Below, piece after piece: positions 41,981-49,839 of a DNA stretch of 64,000 bases. The stretch is from Syntrophorhabdaceae bacterium. Lineage in GTDB: Bacteria > Desulfobacterota > Syntrophorhabdia > Syntrophorhabdales > Syntrophorhabdaceae. Under the pieces are notes generated by a model. It was not told the origin of the DNA. It worked only from the letters and a program-made list of their open reading frames with translations, and made no database searches. The DNA lies in assembly GCA_017992765.1 (NCBI GenBank), contig JAGOOA010000001.1:64472-128471 (forward strand), read 5' to 3'. Positions within the stretch are counted from its first letter, which is position 1, and every line of letters starts with the position of its first letter. The position numbers and the translations under genes are program-made.

Positions 41981-41990
41981 CATTTGTCAA
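41963..41990 (-). promoter_or_regulatory. Consensus sigma70 promoter of the nucleotidyltransferase operon
   Basis: On the minus strand, TTGACA (41990-41985), a 16-bp spacer and TATAAT (41968-41963). Both hexamers match the consensus perfectly. One operator fills the spacer; the other covers the expected start point. Confidence 0.65.
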
Positions 41991-42354
41991 GAGCTTATTT
42001 GATCGTATGTTGAGGTTCTAAAGAAAACGCTAAGCCTTAGGTGTTTTAATTGTTTTTCGGTTTCTCACCATTCACCATTCACTATTCACTGCCTTTATTG
42101 CTATTCACTATCAACTATCGACCGCCTTTTGACCGTGCGAGCAAGTCATCAGGGTCAAATCTTGACTAAGGACAACTACTTCCCGGCCTGATCTCGCTAC
42201 AAAGGAAAAGGGGTGACAGCCTTCAATAACAATGCCGCAGTCAAAGAATTTCTTATCGGTTGATTGTTCCCACATACCCCGCCTTTTTTGCCATTTTCCT
42301 ACTATTTCATATATTTTGCAAGGTAGAATTAGGCTCAATTCATAGGTCGGCGAT
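41991..42354. other. 364-bp non-coding stretch upstream of the nucleotidyltransferase operon
   Basis: It contains a run of CACCATTCACCATTCACTATT-like words (about 42066-42085), related to words near 60190, and a GTCAAGATTTGACCCTGATG word of the sort seen beside REP-associated transposases. A minus-strand reading frame (42111-42338) has no recognisable protein character. It may be the scar of a mobile element, which is speculative. Confidence 0.35.
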
Positions 42355-42508
42355 GAGGGAATGGGCTGTTTTGAAGCCTTTGATCGTTGCCCCGGATAGC
42401 CGCCGCAAGATAAAGAAGCGCAAGCGGATACGTCCGTATGGACGTGTCGTAGAAATCCTCTATTGGTGGCTGTAAAAGGAGCACCTTCACGGGAAGAGTA
42501 TAATCCAA
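42355..42508 (-). pseudogene. Remnant of the B12-type radical SAM gene (internally deleted duplicate)
   Basis: The stretch 42355-42394 (containing ATGGGCTGTTTTGAAGCCTT) matches the 3' end of the radical SAM gene near 38610-38650. From about 42395 it continues directly with sequence matching its 5' end (40103-40216). About 1.45 kb between the two is missing, leaving only the first and last dozen-odd codons. Confidence 0.8.
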
Positions 42509-42867
42509 GGCACAGCGAAATAATACTGAAAGATCAATGCTACGTCTTCAACTTCTTCCCTATCTTCTTTTCGATCGAAGCGACCTTCTGCGCGAGCCTT
42601 CCCTTCTTGCCCTTCCGTATATCGAACTTGATCGCCGAATAGATCCTGTTGCAGTCAGGCTCGAGCTCTTTATATGCCTGCCTGATGATCTTCAGCGCGG
42701 CATCAAAGGTGTCAACTTCAACGACGGTGCCCATAGGCGTAAGCTTGTAGGGCACAGCGCTTTTATCGATGACCTTGAGGAGCCTGCTTACGTACTCGCT
42801 GACGCTCTCCCCTTTATCCGTCGGAAACATTGCGAACTCAAACATTACAGACATACCGGCCTCCTTC
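42395..42867. repeat. Segmental duplication, copy B
   Basis: Near-identical to 40103-40575 with constant offset 2292. The only differences I see are in the first bases by the deletion junction. Confidence 0.9.
42540..42854 (-). CDS. MTH1187-family thiamine-binding protein (copy B)
   Basis: A complete second gene, with protein identical at all 104 residues to copy A at 40248-40562, same ribosome-binding site and same start. The DNA also looks identical, so the duplication is recent or kept uniform by gene conversion. Downstream it runs into the radical SAM remnant instead of an intact gene. Upstream of the start the sequence differs, so this copy may have a different promoter. Confidence 0.9.
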   Translation of the reverse strand: MSVMFEFAMFPTDKGESVSEYVSRLLKVIDKSAVPYKLTPMGTVVEVDTFDAALKIIRQAYKELEPDCNRIYSAIKFDIRKGKKGRLAQKVASIEKKIGKKLKT

Positions 42868-42916
42868 TGGTGTAATTATATGAACGAACCTATTTCATTT
42901 CAAGCGCCTCATGGCG

Positions 42917-42922
42917 TATAAT
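42917..42922 (+). promoter_or_regulatory. Candidate -10 box for the DUF748-like gene
   Basis: A perfect TATAAT preceded by GGCG. The -35 region is weak (TTCATT at 42894-42899, 17-bp spacing). About 33 bp before the ATG. Confidence 0.3.
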
Positions 42923-42954
42923 TTAGGATAAACAAGGCATAACGGAGGGTTGTG

Positions 42955-44091
42955 ATGAAAAAGAGAGGATTGAAGATAGTTCTCATCGCCGTCGCCGTGG
43001 TGGTAATCATGCTCGGTGTAACCGTTGCGGTGGTTATCACCCATGCGAACAAGCTCATCAAGGCAGAGCTTGAATCAATGCTCGGGAAGGATTTTTCGAT
43101 ACAGAAGCTGGAACTCAACTGGGGCAAGGTAGAAGGCACAGGCATCAGCTTCAGGAACCCTGCCGGCAAAGAGATGTTGAAGATAGGCAACGTCACTATC
43201 AAGGCGAATTTTCTCGGGTTCCTCAGGGACGAGTATGTCATCTCCAGCGTTCTCCTGAAGGACCTCTACATGTTGATCGAGGTCGACAGGAAGGGCAACG
43301 TGATCATGCCGGCGCTGCCGTCAGAAAAAGAAAAAAAGGACAAGGAAAAGCCTAAGCAGGATGCGAAAGGATCCCCTCCAGTATTCATCAAGGATGTCAA
43401 GGTCCTCAACGGCTCCATCGACTACCTCGACAGGAAGACGGCAAAGACGCCCATCCTGACAAAAGTGCGCAATATCCAGCTCGACGCAAAGGACATCGCG
43501 ATCCCCCTGGGCTCCAACCTCACACCTTATACCCTGAGGGCGGATGTCCCCGGCAATATGAGCACCGGAACACTGATGAGCAAGGGCAAGGTGAAGCTGA
43601 AGACGCAGGATACAGATTCAAGGGTGGAGGCCAGGAAGCTCGATATTACGGCGATGAAGCCCTACTTTCAGAAAGAGGGCAGCGTCAATGTGACAAAGGG
43701 ATTTCTCGATCTTGATATGGACGTGAAGATCGCCTCACGCAAGATCCGGGCGCCCGGCAGCGTGGTGCTTAAAGACCTTGCGTTCGAAAGCGGCTCCGGG
43801 ATGGGCTCCAGGTTCCTCGGGGTTCCCCTTTCCATGGTGGTTGGCTTCATGAAGAACAGCAACAACGAGATCCCCCTGAAGTTTGTTGTCGAAGGGTCTC
43901 TCGACAACCCGAAGTTCAGCCTCGCGGAGAGCATGAGCGCAAGGTTTTCTTCCGGCCTCGCGGAAAAACTCGGCCTGTCGGTAAAGGGCATCGGCGGCTC
44001 GGCGGTAACCCTCGGCTCCGATGGGACACAGAAGGTGGGAGAGGGAATCAGGGGGCTGGCGGACAGCATAAAGAAAAGGCTGGGGAAATAG
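42955..44091 (+). CDS. AsmA/DUF748-like periplasmic protein
   Basis: A 378-residue protein with an N-terminal membrane anchor (about 5-30, IVLIAVAVVVIMLGVTVAVVI) and a periplasmic body of the AsmA/DUF748 type: LEWxxV-like start (SIQKLELNWGKVEGTGISF), IGNVTIKANFLGFLRDEYVISSVLL, a lysine-rich linker (about 122-140), and FIKDVKVLNGSIDYLDR, the classic DUF748 phrase. Probable role in outer-membrane lipid or protein homeostasis. The start is the ATG at 42955 behind GGAGGG; a GTG one codon earlier is possible. Single gene. Confidence 0.82.
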   Translation: MKKRGLKIVLIAVAVVVIMLGVTVAVVITHANKLIKAELESMLGKDFSIQKLELNWGKVEGTGISFRNPAGKEMLKIGNVTIKANFLGFLRDEYVISSVLLKDLYMLIEVDRKGNVIMPALPSEKEKKDKEKPKQDAKGSPPVFIKDVKVLNGSIDYLDRKTAKTPILTKVRNIQLDAKDIAIPLGSNLTPYTLRADVPGNMSTGTLMSKGKVKLKTQDTDSRVEARKLDITAMKPYFQKEGSVNVTKGFLDLDMDVKIASRKIRAPGSVVLKDLAFESGSGMGSRFLGVPLSMVVGFMKNSNNEIPLKFVVEGSLDNPKFSLAESMSARFSSGLAEKLGLSVKGIGGSAVTLGSDGTQKVGEGIRGLADSIKKRLGK

Positions 44092-44096
44092 AAATA

Positions 44097-44235
44097 CAGC
44101 TCATAGTTCATGGCTGATGGCGAAAACTAAACAGGGTAAGCAGCAGGAAGTAGGCAGCAAAAGATTTTTGTGCATACTGCTTACTGCCTACCCGGTTCTT
44201 GCAGTTGCTATGAGCTATCAGCTATGAGCCATGAG
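44097..44235. repeat. Inverted repeat of CAGCTCATAGTTCATGGCTGATGG-type words
   Basis: CAGCTCATAGTTCATGGCTG (44098-44117) and GCTATGAGCTATCAGCTATG (about 44207-44226) flank the pair TAAGCAGCAGGAAGTAGGCA / TGCTTACTGCCTACC. This gives nested hairpin-forming arms between two convergent genes, and the right arm enters the last codons of the QueG-like gene. Confidence 0.5.
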
Positions 44236-45069
44236 CTGCTTTATAGCCGGTATCTTGCTCTCGCAGGGGACCTTTGTCTGGCAGAGCCCGCAGCCTGATA
44301 TGGTTACCCCGTATGCCTCGTTCACCTTAGGGCTGATTACCTGGTTCATATACCGGGAGCATGCTTCCTTGTCGTGCCCTTTTTCGGTGATCGCTCCTGC
44401 CGGACACCGCTTGATGCAGGCGCCGCAGGTGCCCGAATTGTACTTAAGACAATAATCATAAGGGCCTTGATACGGTCGTGCCGTCGGTTCAAGGACAAGC
44501 TCGGTTATGACGGAGCCGATTCGATGGGCGATACCCTTCCGGGTGATGAGGGCATCGCTTAGGCTGAACGTCCCCAGCCCTGCTGCGTAGGCGGCATGTC
44601 TTTCAGACCACGTTGAGGCATGCCCGACCTCCGGTGATACGATGCGCTTCCATGGTGCTGTCAAAGCCGGGGCAAGGGTGCGGTATCCCCTGCTGTTAAG
44701 GAGTGCGACAACATACTTTCGTAACACCTCATTAAAAAGCTCGCCAAAGCAGCGCATATGCGACCACTCAAGAGAAGGGGCCTTTGTCCTCTTCCTGTTG
44801 CTCCGGCGGATGGCCATGCTCACAGGCAGGATCCAGGATATGACGGTGCCGCTTTCAGGGCATGCCTCGCCATATTCAGCCTCGAGGAATTCCGCCGGGG
44901 TCAGGTGGAAAGCGCCGATGATATTCTTATATTCGGCGAAGAGCGGGTCATGGATGTCTGCGTATCCAATCATCGGTTCGGCGAAATACTGTTCGTCAGA
45001 ACCTTTCAGCAGGTTCGACGGTGAGGTTCTTACAAATCCCTTTATCGACTCTTCGATCTCTTCTCTCAA
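44218..45069 (-). CDS. QueG-like double-cluster 4Fe-4S protein
   Basis: A 283-residue ferredoxin-type protein with an N-terminal adaptor of about 190 residues, then AAGLGTFSLSDALITRKGIAHRIGSVIT (the family's cobalamin/cluster lead-in), the first cluster CGACIKRCPAGAI and the second SGCGLCQTKVPC. It belongs to the same broad family as the protein at the left edge and may be an epoxyqueuosine reductase paralogue or a reductive activator. The start is the TTG at 45069 with a strong AAGGAGGG nine bases before it. A longer frame to 45165 translates repeat DNA (LLNLNLNLSL). Confidence 0.78.
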   Translation of the reverse strand: MREEIEESIKGFVRTSPSNLLKGSDEQYFAEPMIGYADIHDPLFAEYKNIIGAFHLTPAEFLEAEYGEACPESGTVISWILPVSMAIRRSNRKRTKAPSLEWSHMRCFGELFNEVLRKYVVALLNSRGYRTLAPALTAPWKRIVSPEVGHASTWSERHAAYAAGLGTFSLSDALITRKGIAHRIGSVITELVLEPTARPYQGPYDYCLKYNSGTCGACIKRCPAGAITEKGHDKEACSRYMNQVISPKVNEAYGVTISGCGLCQTKVPCESKIPAIKQLMAHS

Positions 45070-45187
45070 CGCACCCTCCTTTTGACTATCAGCTATCAGC
45101 CGGTAAAAATGCAGGCTAAGGTTCAGGTTAAGGTTAAGCAAACTGCCGGTTCTTGCTGTTGCCATGAGCTATGAGCCATGAGCCTAT

Positions 45188-45421
45188 CTATGTTCTCTTG
45201 AACTTCTCGTTCAGCGCCCGTTTGAACCGCGGCGCGTAGATAATATCGAACGCGTCTTCCTTGTCAGGGAAGAGCTTCAATGCCTGTTTTTTCACCCCTT
45301 CGACGACCTTCATCGCGTGGTCGTGGTCGATATCCTGTGTTTGGATGAACTGGAGTGCAAAATCGACGATGAACCGCAATCGCCTGAGTTTCTTCTCTTC
45401 TTCTAATAAATCATCATCCAT
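45188..45421 (-). CDS. Small acidic/basic helical protein of unknown function
   Basis: A 77-residue hypothetical protein (begins DDDLLEEEKKLRRLRFIVDF; ends APRFKRALNEKF). No known domain, probably helical. It is supported as real by its codon pattern and protein-like composition and by its place in a gap on the same strand as the QueG-like gene, about 120 bp upstream of it. A function cannot be given. Confidence 0.6.
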   Translation of the reverse strand: MDDDLLEEEKKLRRLRFIVDFALQFIQTQDIDHDHAMKVVEGVKKQALKLFPDKEDAFDIIYAPRFKRALNEKFKRT

Positions 45422-45477
45422 ACTTTAGCTCACAGCCCTCATCTTAAAACCAACAATATATAAGCAGCATTCAAAAA

Positions 45478-45617
45478 CACGAAATCCTAATATCTAAATC
45501 CGAAACAATATCAAAATTCAAATATCAAATGTTCAAAACAAAAGCCGTTAAGCATGTTTCGAATTTTGAACATTCGAATTTGTTTAGTGCTTCGATATTC
45601 GAATTTAGAATTTGCCA
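45478..45617. repeat. AT-rich GAATTTGTTTAG/ATTCAAAATTC repeat cluster
   Basis: AAATCCTAATATCTAAATCC (45484-45503), CAATATCAAAATTCAAATATC and, after 70 bp, the inverse words GAATTTTGAACATTCGAATT and GATATTCGAATTTAGAATTT. Together they form an inverted repeat of loosely conserved AT-rich words between convergent-like gene ends. A related set lies at 35382-35445. Confidence 0.6.
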
Positions 45618-46091
45618 TCATCCATGAGTTGGTTTCTTCGTATGGAACAGCTCCAGAAACAGCCAGAGGCAGATCCCGAAGGAGATCGATATGTCGGCAA
45701 CGTTGAACGCGGGCCAGTGGTGGGGGCCATAGTGGAAATCGAGAAAATCAACAACGCTTCCGTAGAGGACCCTGTCGTAGATGTTGCCGACAGCGCCGGC
45801 AAGGATGCACGTGAGGGCGAACCGCTTTGCGAACACCATTTTAGAGACAACAAGCACAACGACGAGGATGACAATGATGAGGAGCGGGAGATAGGTGAAG
45901 ACGGCCCTTGCAAACGCGTACCGCGAAAGGAGGCCGAAGACCCCTCCGTAGTTCTCCACGTATACGATAGAAAAAAAGGAGGTGATGTGGATGGAGCCCC
46001 CGGGGCCCAGATGCTCCATGATGAGGAGCTTTGTCCACCTGTCAAGGATAAAGACAGCAGGTACGATCAGGAAGATAAGGTATCTTCGCAT
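45618..46091 (-). CDS. lspA: Lipoprotein signal peptidase (signal peptidase II)
   Basis: A 157-residue membrane peptidase that removes signal peptides of lipoproteins. Four membrane segments. The catalytic aspartates are in GAVGNIYDRV and FNVADISIS, with the early LDRWTKLLI motif. I start at the ATG ending at 46091 (RRYLIFLIVPAVF), which overlaps the 3' end of ileS by 25 bp; an upstream start would extend into ileS. The ileS-lspA order is a common pairing. Confidence 0.95.
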   Translation of the reverse strand: MRRYLIFLIVPAVFILDRWTKLLIMEHLGPGGSIHITSFFSIVYVENYGGVFGLLSRYAFARAVFTYLPLLIIVILVVVLVVSKMVFAKRFALTCILAGAVGNIYDRVLYGSVVDFLDFHYGPHHWPAFNVADISISFGICLWLFLELFHTKKPTHG

Positions 46092-48820
46092 CGCCTGCAC
46101 ACGTTGGGAAATCTGCCTGTCGTGCGGATGTCTGTCGCATATTGCCAGCACCGCTCGCATTTTGTGCCTTCAGCCTTTGTGACCGTCACGTCAGGCTCGT
46201 TCCCAACCTGCACTTCGATCTGCGAAACGATGAAGACATCCTTCAGCTCATCGCCAAGCCTTGTGAGGAGGCCGTATTCTTTCTCGGGGACCTGCACGAT
46301 GATCTTCGTGTCAAGAGAATGGCCGATGGCCTTGGCGGCCCTTTTTTCTTCGATCTTCTTGTTCGCTATCTCCCGTACGCTCCAGATTCTGTCCCATTCT
46401 TCTTCGAGCCCCGCGTTGATCCATTCCTTTCTGGGCGACGGAAAGGCCGCAAGGAGGACGCTCTCTTCTTTAACGTAGCCCTTCAGGTACGACCACATCT
46501 CGTCGGCGGTTGAGGACAAAATGGGGGCGATGAGCTTCAGGAGCGTGATCAGCGCCTCGTGGATCACGGTCTGGGAGGCCCGCCGCTTCACGCCGTCCCG
46601 TTTCTCCACATAGATCCTGTCCTTTACAATATCCAGATAGAGGGCGCTTAGGTCAACGGTGCAAAAATTGTGGATGCTGTGGTATATGACGTGGAACGTA
46701 TAGTTGTTGTATGCCTCGGTGACCCGTTCGATGAGCCTCTGGAGCCTCGATAAGAGCCATTTGTCGAGAAGGGAAAGCTTCTCGTAGGGTACGCTGTCGC
46801 GCTGAGGGTCAAAATCCCCATTGATGTTTGCATGGAGAAAGCGCAGGGTATTCCTGACCCTCCGGTACGTCTCAACGAGCCTGCTGATGATGTCCTTTGA
46901 TATCTTGATGTCGTCCCTGTAGTCTTCATAGGTAACCCAGAGCCGCAGGATCTCCGCTCCAAACTTTTCGATGATCTCATGGGGCGCGATGATATTGCCA
47001 AGGGATTTGGACATCTTCCTGCCGGAGCCGTCGACGACGAAACCGTGCGTCAGGACAGAATTGTATGGCGCGTGGCCCTCGTTCCCTACCGAGGTTAGGA
47101 GCGAGCTGTGGAACCACCCCCTGTGCTGGTCGCTTCCTTCGAGGTAGAGGTCTGCCGGGAACTTAAGTCCTTCGCGCTTTTTGCAGACCGCCGACCAGCT
47201 TACGCCCGAGTCGAACCACACGTCGAGGATATCCTCTTCCTTGACGAAGGCGCCATTGCCGCATCTGCTGCACTTTGCCCCTTCCGGGAGGAAGAAGGAG
47301 GCGTCCTTTTCGAACCAGATATCCGCGCCGTGCTCCCTCACTGCATTGATGACGTTTGCAAAGGTCTCTTTGGTCCAGTAGGGCTCCCTGCACTTTTCGC
47401 AATAGAAGATCGTGATCGGGATCCCCCAGGTCCGCTGCCGCGAGATGCACCAGTCTGGCCTCACCTGGAGCATGTTGTAGATCCTGTCCCTTCCCCATGA
47501 AGGTATCCACTTCACCCGGTCTATCTCGTCGAGCCCTTTTTGTCTCAGGTTGTGCTTGTCGAGCGATATGAACCACTGCTCCGTTGCCCTGAAGATGACC
47601 GGCTTCTTGCAGCGCCAGCAATGGGGATAGGAGTGCTCGATCTCCTCTTTATGGAGAAGGAGCCCGAGCTCTTCGAGCTTTTTGACGACCTCCGGGTTGC
47701 TCTCAAAGACGTTCATGCCCCGGAAGAAGTCGACCTCTTCGATGAACAGGCCCTTTTCGTTGACCGGGGAGTATACATCGAGCCCGTATTCAATTCCCGT
47801 CTCATAATCCTCTTCGCCGTGCCCGGGCGCTGTGTGGACCGCGCCGGTGCCGGTATCGTTGGCGACGTAATCGGCATAGACGATAAGGGACTGCCTGTCG
47901 ATGAAGGGGTGCCTGAAGGTAAGCCCTTTCAGCTTATCGGGCCTTATCTCTTCAATTATCTTGTAATCGCCGATGGCCGCCCTCTTTGCGATGTCTTCCA
48001 CGAGCTCTTTGAGGACGATGTATATCTCTTTTCCTGTATCGACGGCAACATAAGTAAGATCAGGGTGGATGGCGATGGCGAGGTTCGCCGGGAGCGTCCA
48101 TGGCGTTGTGGTCCAGATGAGCATATGGATCGGCTTGTCGGGGTAATTGGCAAAAATGCCGTCCCTCTTCTGCGTGAAGGGGAATTTGACATAGATGGAG
48201 GTTGATCTCTTGTTGTCGTATTCGATCTCTGCCTCGGCAAGGGCGGTCATGCAGTGTATGCACCAGTAGACAGGCTTCTTTTTCCGGTAGACCTCGTCCC
48301 TTTCGAAGAATTTCTGTATCTCCCCGATGATCGTTGCCTGGTATTCGTAATCCATCGTGATGTAGGGGTGTTCCCAGTCGCCGATCACGCCGAGCCTTTT
48401 GAATTCGGCGCGCTGAATGTCGATGAACCCTTCCGCGTATTTCCTGCATGCGTTCCGGGTATCCAGCTTGGGCATGGCGATCTTTTTTGCCTTGAATTCC
48501 TTTTCTATCTGGTGCTCGATAGGCAGCCCGTGGCAGTCCCAGCCCGGGACATAGTCTGCCCTGTGGCCTGACATGAACTTCGACTTTACGATGATATCCT
48601 TCAGTATCTTGTTGAGGGCTGTGCCAAGGTGGATATTCCCGTTCGCGTAGGGAGGGCCGTCGTGAAGGATGAACGAAGGGGCGTCCTTGCGCGCCTCGAT
48701 GAGCTTCCTGTAGAGCCCTATGCTATCCCAGAATGCAAGCATCTCCTTTTCCCTGACAGGCAGGTTCCCTTTCATGGGAAAAGGCGTCTTCGGTAGGTGC
48801 AGCGTGTCTTTGTAGTCCAT
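46067..48820 (-). CDS. ileS: Isoleucyl-tRNA synthetase
   Basis: A 917-residue class I synthetase of bacterial (type 1) form. The HIGH motif is in PYANGNIHLGTALNKIL near 57-70, the editing domain has WTTTPWTLPANLA, and KMSKSLGN is near 600. The C-terminal zinc finger has CERCWQY and CRRC. Full length. It overlaps lspA, so the two are co-transcribed. No T-box or other leader is evident upstream; that region holds repeat words and a small ORF. Confidence 0.98.
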   Translation of the reverse strand: MDYKDTLHLPKTPFPMKGNLPVREKEMLAFWDSIGLYRKLIEARKDAPSFILHDGPPYANGNIHLGTALNKILKDIIVKSKFMSGHRADYVPGWDCHGLPIEHQIEKEFKAKKIAMPKLDTRNACRKYAEGFIDIQRAEFKRLGVIGDWEHPYITMDYEYQATIIGEIQKFFERDEVYRKKKPVYWCIHCMTALAEAEIEYDNKRSTSIYVKFPFTQKRDGIFANYPDKPIHMLIWTTTPWTLPANLAIAIHPDLTYVAVDTGKEIYIVLKELVEDIAKRAAIGDYKIIEEIRPDKLKGLTFRHPFIDRQSLIVYADYVANDTGTGAVHTAPGHGEEDYETGIEYGLDVYSPVNEKGLFIEEVDFFRGMNVFESNPEVVKKLEELGLLLHKEEIEHSYPHCWRCKKPVIFRATEQWFISLDKHNLRQKGLDEIDRVKWIPSWGRDRIYNMLQVRPDWCISRQRTWGIPITIFYCEKCREPYWTKETFANVINAVREHGADIWFEKDASFFLPEGAKCSRCGNGAFVKEEDILDVWFDSGVSWSAVCKKREGLKFPADLYLEGSDQHRGWFHSSLLTSVGNEGHAPYNSVLTHGFVVDGSGRKMSKSLGNIIAPHEIIEKFGAEILRLWVTYEDYRDDIKISKDIISRLVETYRRVRNTLRFLHANINGDFDPQRDSVPYEKLSLLDKWLLSRLQRLIERVTEAYNNYTFHVIYHSIHNFCTVDLSALYLDIVKDRIYVEKRDGVKRRASQTVIHEALITLLKLIAPILSSTADEMWSYLKGYVKEESVLLAAFPSPRKEWINAGLEEEWDRIWSVREIANKKIEEKRAAKAIGHSLDTKIIVQVPEKEYGLLTRLGDELKDVFIVSQIEVQVGNEPDVTVTKAEGTKCERCWQYATDIRTTGRFPNVCRRCEDTLSS

Positions 48821-48953
48821 CGTCGTGTCTTTCCTTTTGAAGATTAGCAGTCAGCGATCAGCTTTCAGTGATCAGCGGTCTTATCCATCACATTACCATA
48901 AAGCGTTTATCTGTTCAAGACTTACGGGGGGGGTTGTTGCGCAGGCCCCTGGT

Positions 48954-49079
48954 TCAGCTGTTTGCTGCCTGCCGGTTAAATCTTTCCCGGAGCCTGGAAA
49001 TGAAGGCCTCAGTGATCTTTCCTGTAATGAGCGTCGCCAGCACCGCTATAACAATGAGTAGAAAGATGTTCAGCGCCAT
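48954..49079 (-). CDS. Possible 41-residue single-pass membrane protein
   Basis: The ATG at 49079 opens a short ORF whose first half is a clear membrane helix (ALNIFLLIVIAVLATLITG) and whose second half is amphipathic and basic (KITEAFISRLRERFNRQ). GAGGA lies ten bases before the start, rather far. It lies alone upstream of ileS. Its protein-like composition argues for a real small gene, but nothing identifies it. Confidence 0.35.
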   Translation of the reverse strand: MALNIFLLIVIAVLATLITGKITEAFISRLRERFNRQAANS

Positions 49080-49164
49080 GTGGGTTCTGTCCTCAACCGG
49101 TTTTTCGGCATGACGGCAATTTTACTTAAGTATGCCGCGAGAAGCAGCAACCTGGCGTGAGGCG

Positions 49165-49791
49165 TCAGGGGCGCGGCGCCGGTTCGATGCTTTCCTTGAT
49201 GAAATCTGTGATCTCTTCTTCTTTTCCGCCGTAGAAGTGGGTGGTGGGGATGACCTTGAGGTACTTGTCGGTGATCTCCAGGTGCTTGTAGAATGCGAGA
49301 AGGTCATCGAGGGGGGCGATATCATCGTACGTCCCTCCGATGAAATAGATCTTTTTGCTGAAGCCCTTCAGGTGCTCGCCCTTGTAGATCAGAAAGGGGT
49401 ACGAGACAAGAAACAGCCCGTCCAGGCCCTGAACCCGGGGCGCCGCCCTGCTTACCACCCAGGCGCCGAAGGAATAGCCGGCGCATACGATCCGGCCATC
49501 AGGATCAAGATGCTGCCGGAGATATTCTGACGCGGCGAGGGCATCCCGGACCTCCCCTTCCCCTTCATCGTATTCTCCCCCGCTCCCGCCGACACCGCGG
49601 AAATTGAATATGAGGGTCGTGTAGCCCTGCTGGGAGAACCCTTCTTCCATCGCCCCCACGACGTTGTTGTGCATATCGCCGCCGTAAAGGGGGTGGGGAT
49701 GGCATATGACGACGCCTGCGCTCCTGCTCCCTGCCCGCAGTGCTCCTTCGAGAGTGTGGTCCGCTTCTATGGAGACCCTTTTTATTGACAT
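49165..49791 (-). CDS. Alpha/beta hydrolase (dienelactone hydrolase-like)
   Basis: A 208-residue alpha/beta hydrolase. GVVICHPHPLYGGDMHNNVV is the oxyanion region typical of this sub-family, the nucleophile elbow is AGYSFGAWV near 106, and acid and base are probably in GTYDDIAP and PTTHFY. NFRGVGGSGGEYDEG matches the short hydrolases often annotated as prolyl oligopeptidase-like or dienelactone hydrolase family. The substrate is unknown. The start is the ATG at 49791; the frame upstream (to 50310) lies antisense to accD and is not coding. It is divergent from accD. Confidence 0.88.
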   Translation of the reverse strand: MSIKRVSIEADHTLEGALRAGSRSAGVVICHPHPLYGGDMHNNVVGAMEEGFSQQGYTTLIFNFRGVGGSGGEYDEGEGEVRDALAASEYLRQHLDPDGRIVCAGYSFGAWVVSRAAPRVQGLDGLFLVSYPFLIYKGEHLKGFSKKIYFIGGTYDDIAPLDDLLAFYKHLEITDKYLKVIPTTHFYGGKEEEITDFIKESIEPAPRP

Positions 49792-49839
49792 GCTACCCTT
49801 ATTTTGGTAGTTTTGTAACAAAAATTCAATAGGAAATTC

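Noticed and set aside
42111..42338. Minus-strand 75-codon ORF upstream of the duplicated segment
   Set aside because: No ribosome-binding site, no recognisable domain, and part of it comes from a repeat-like word. Kept only as possible mobile-element scar.
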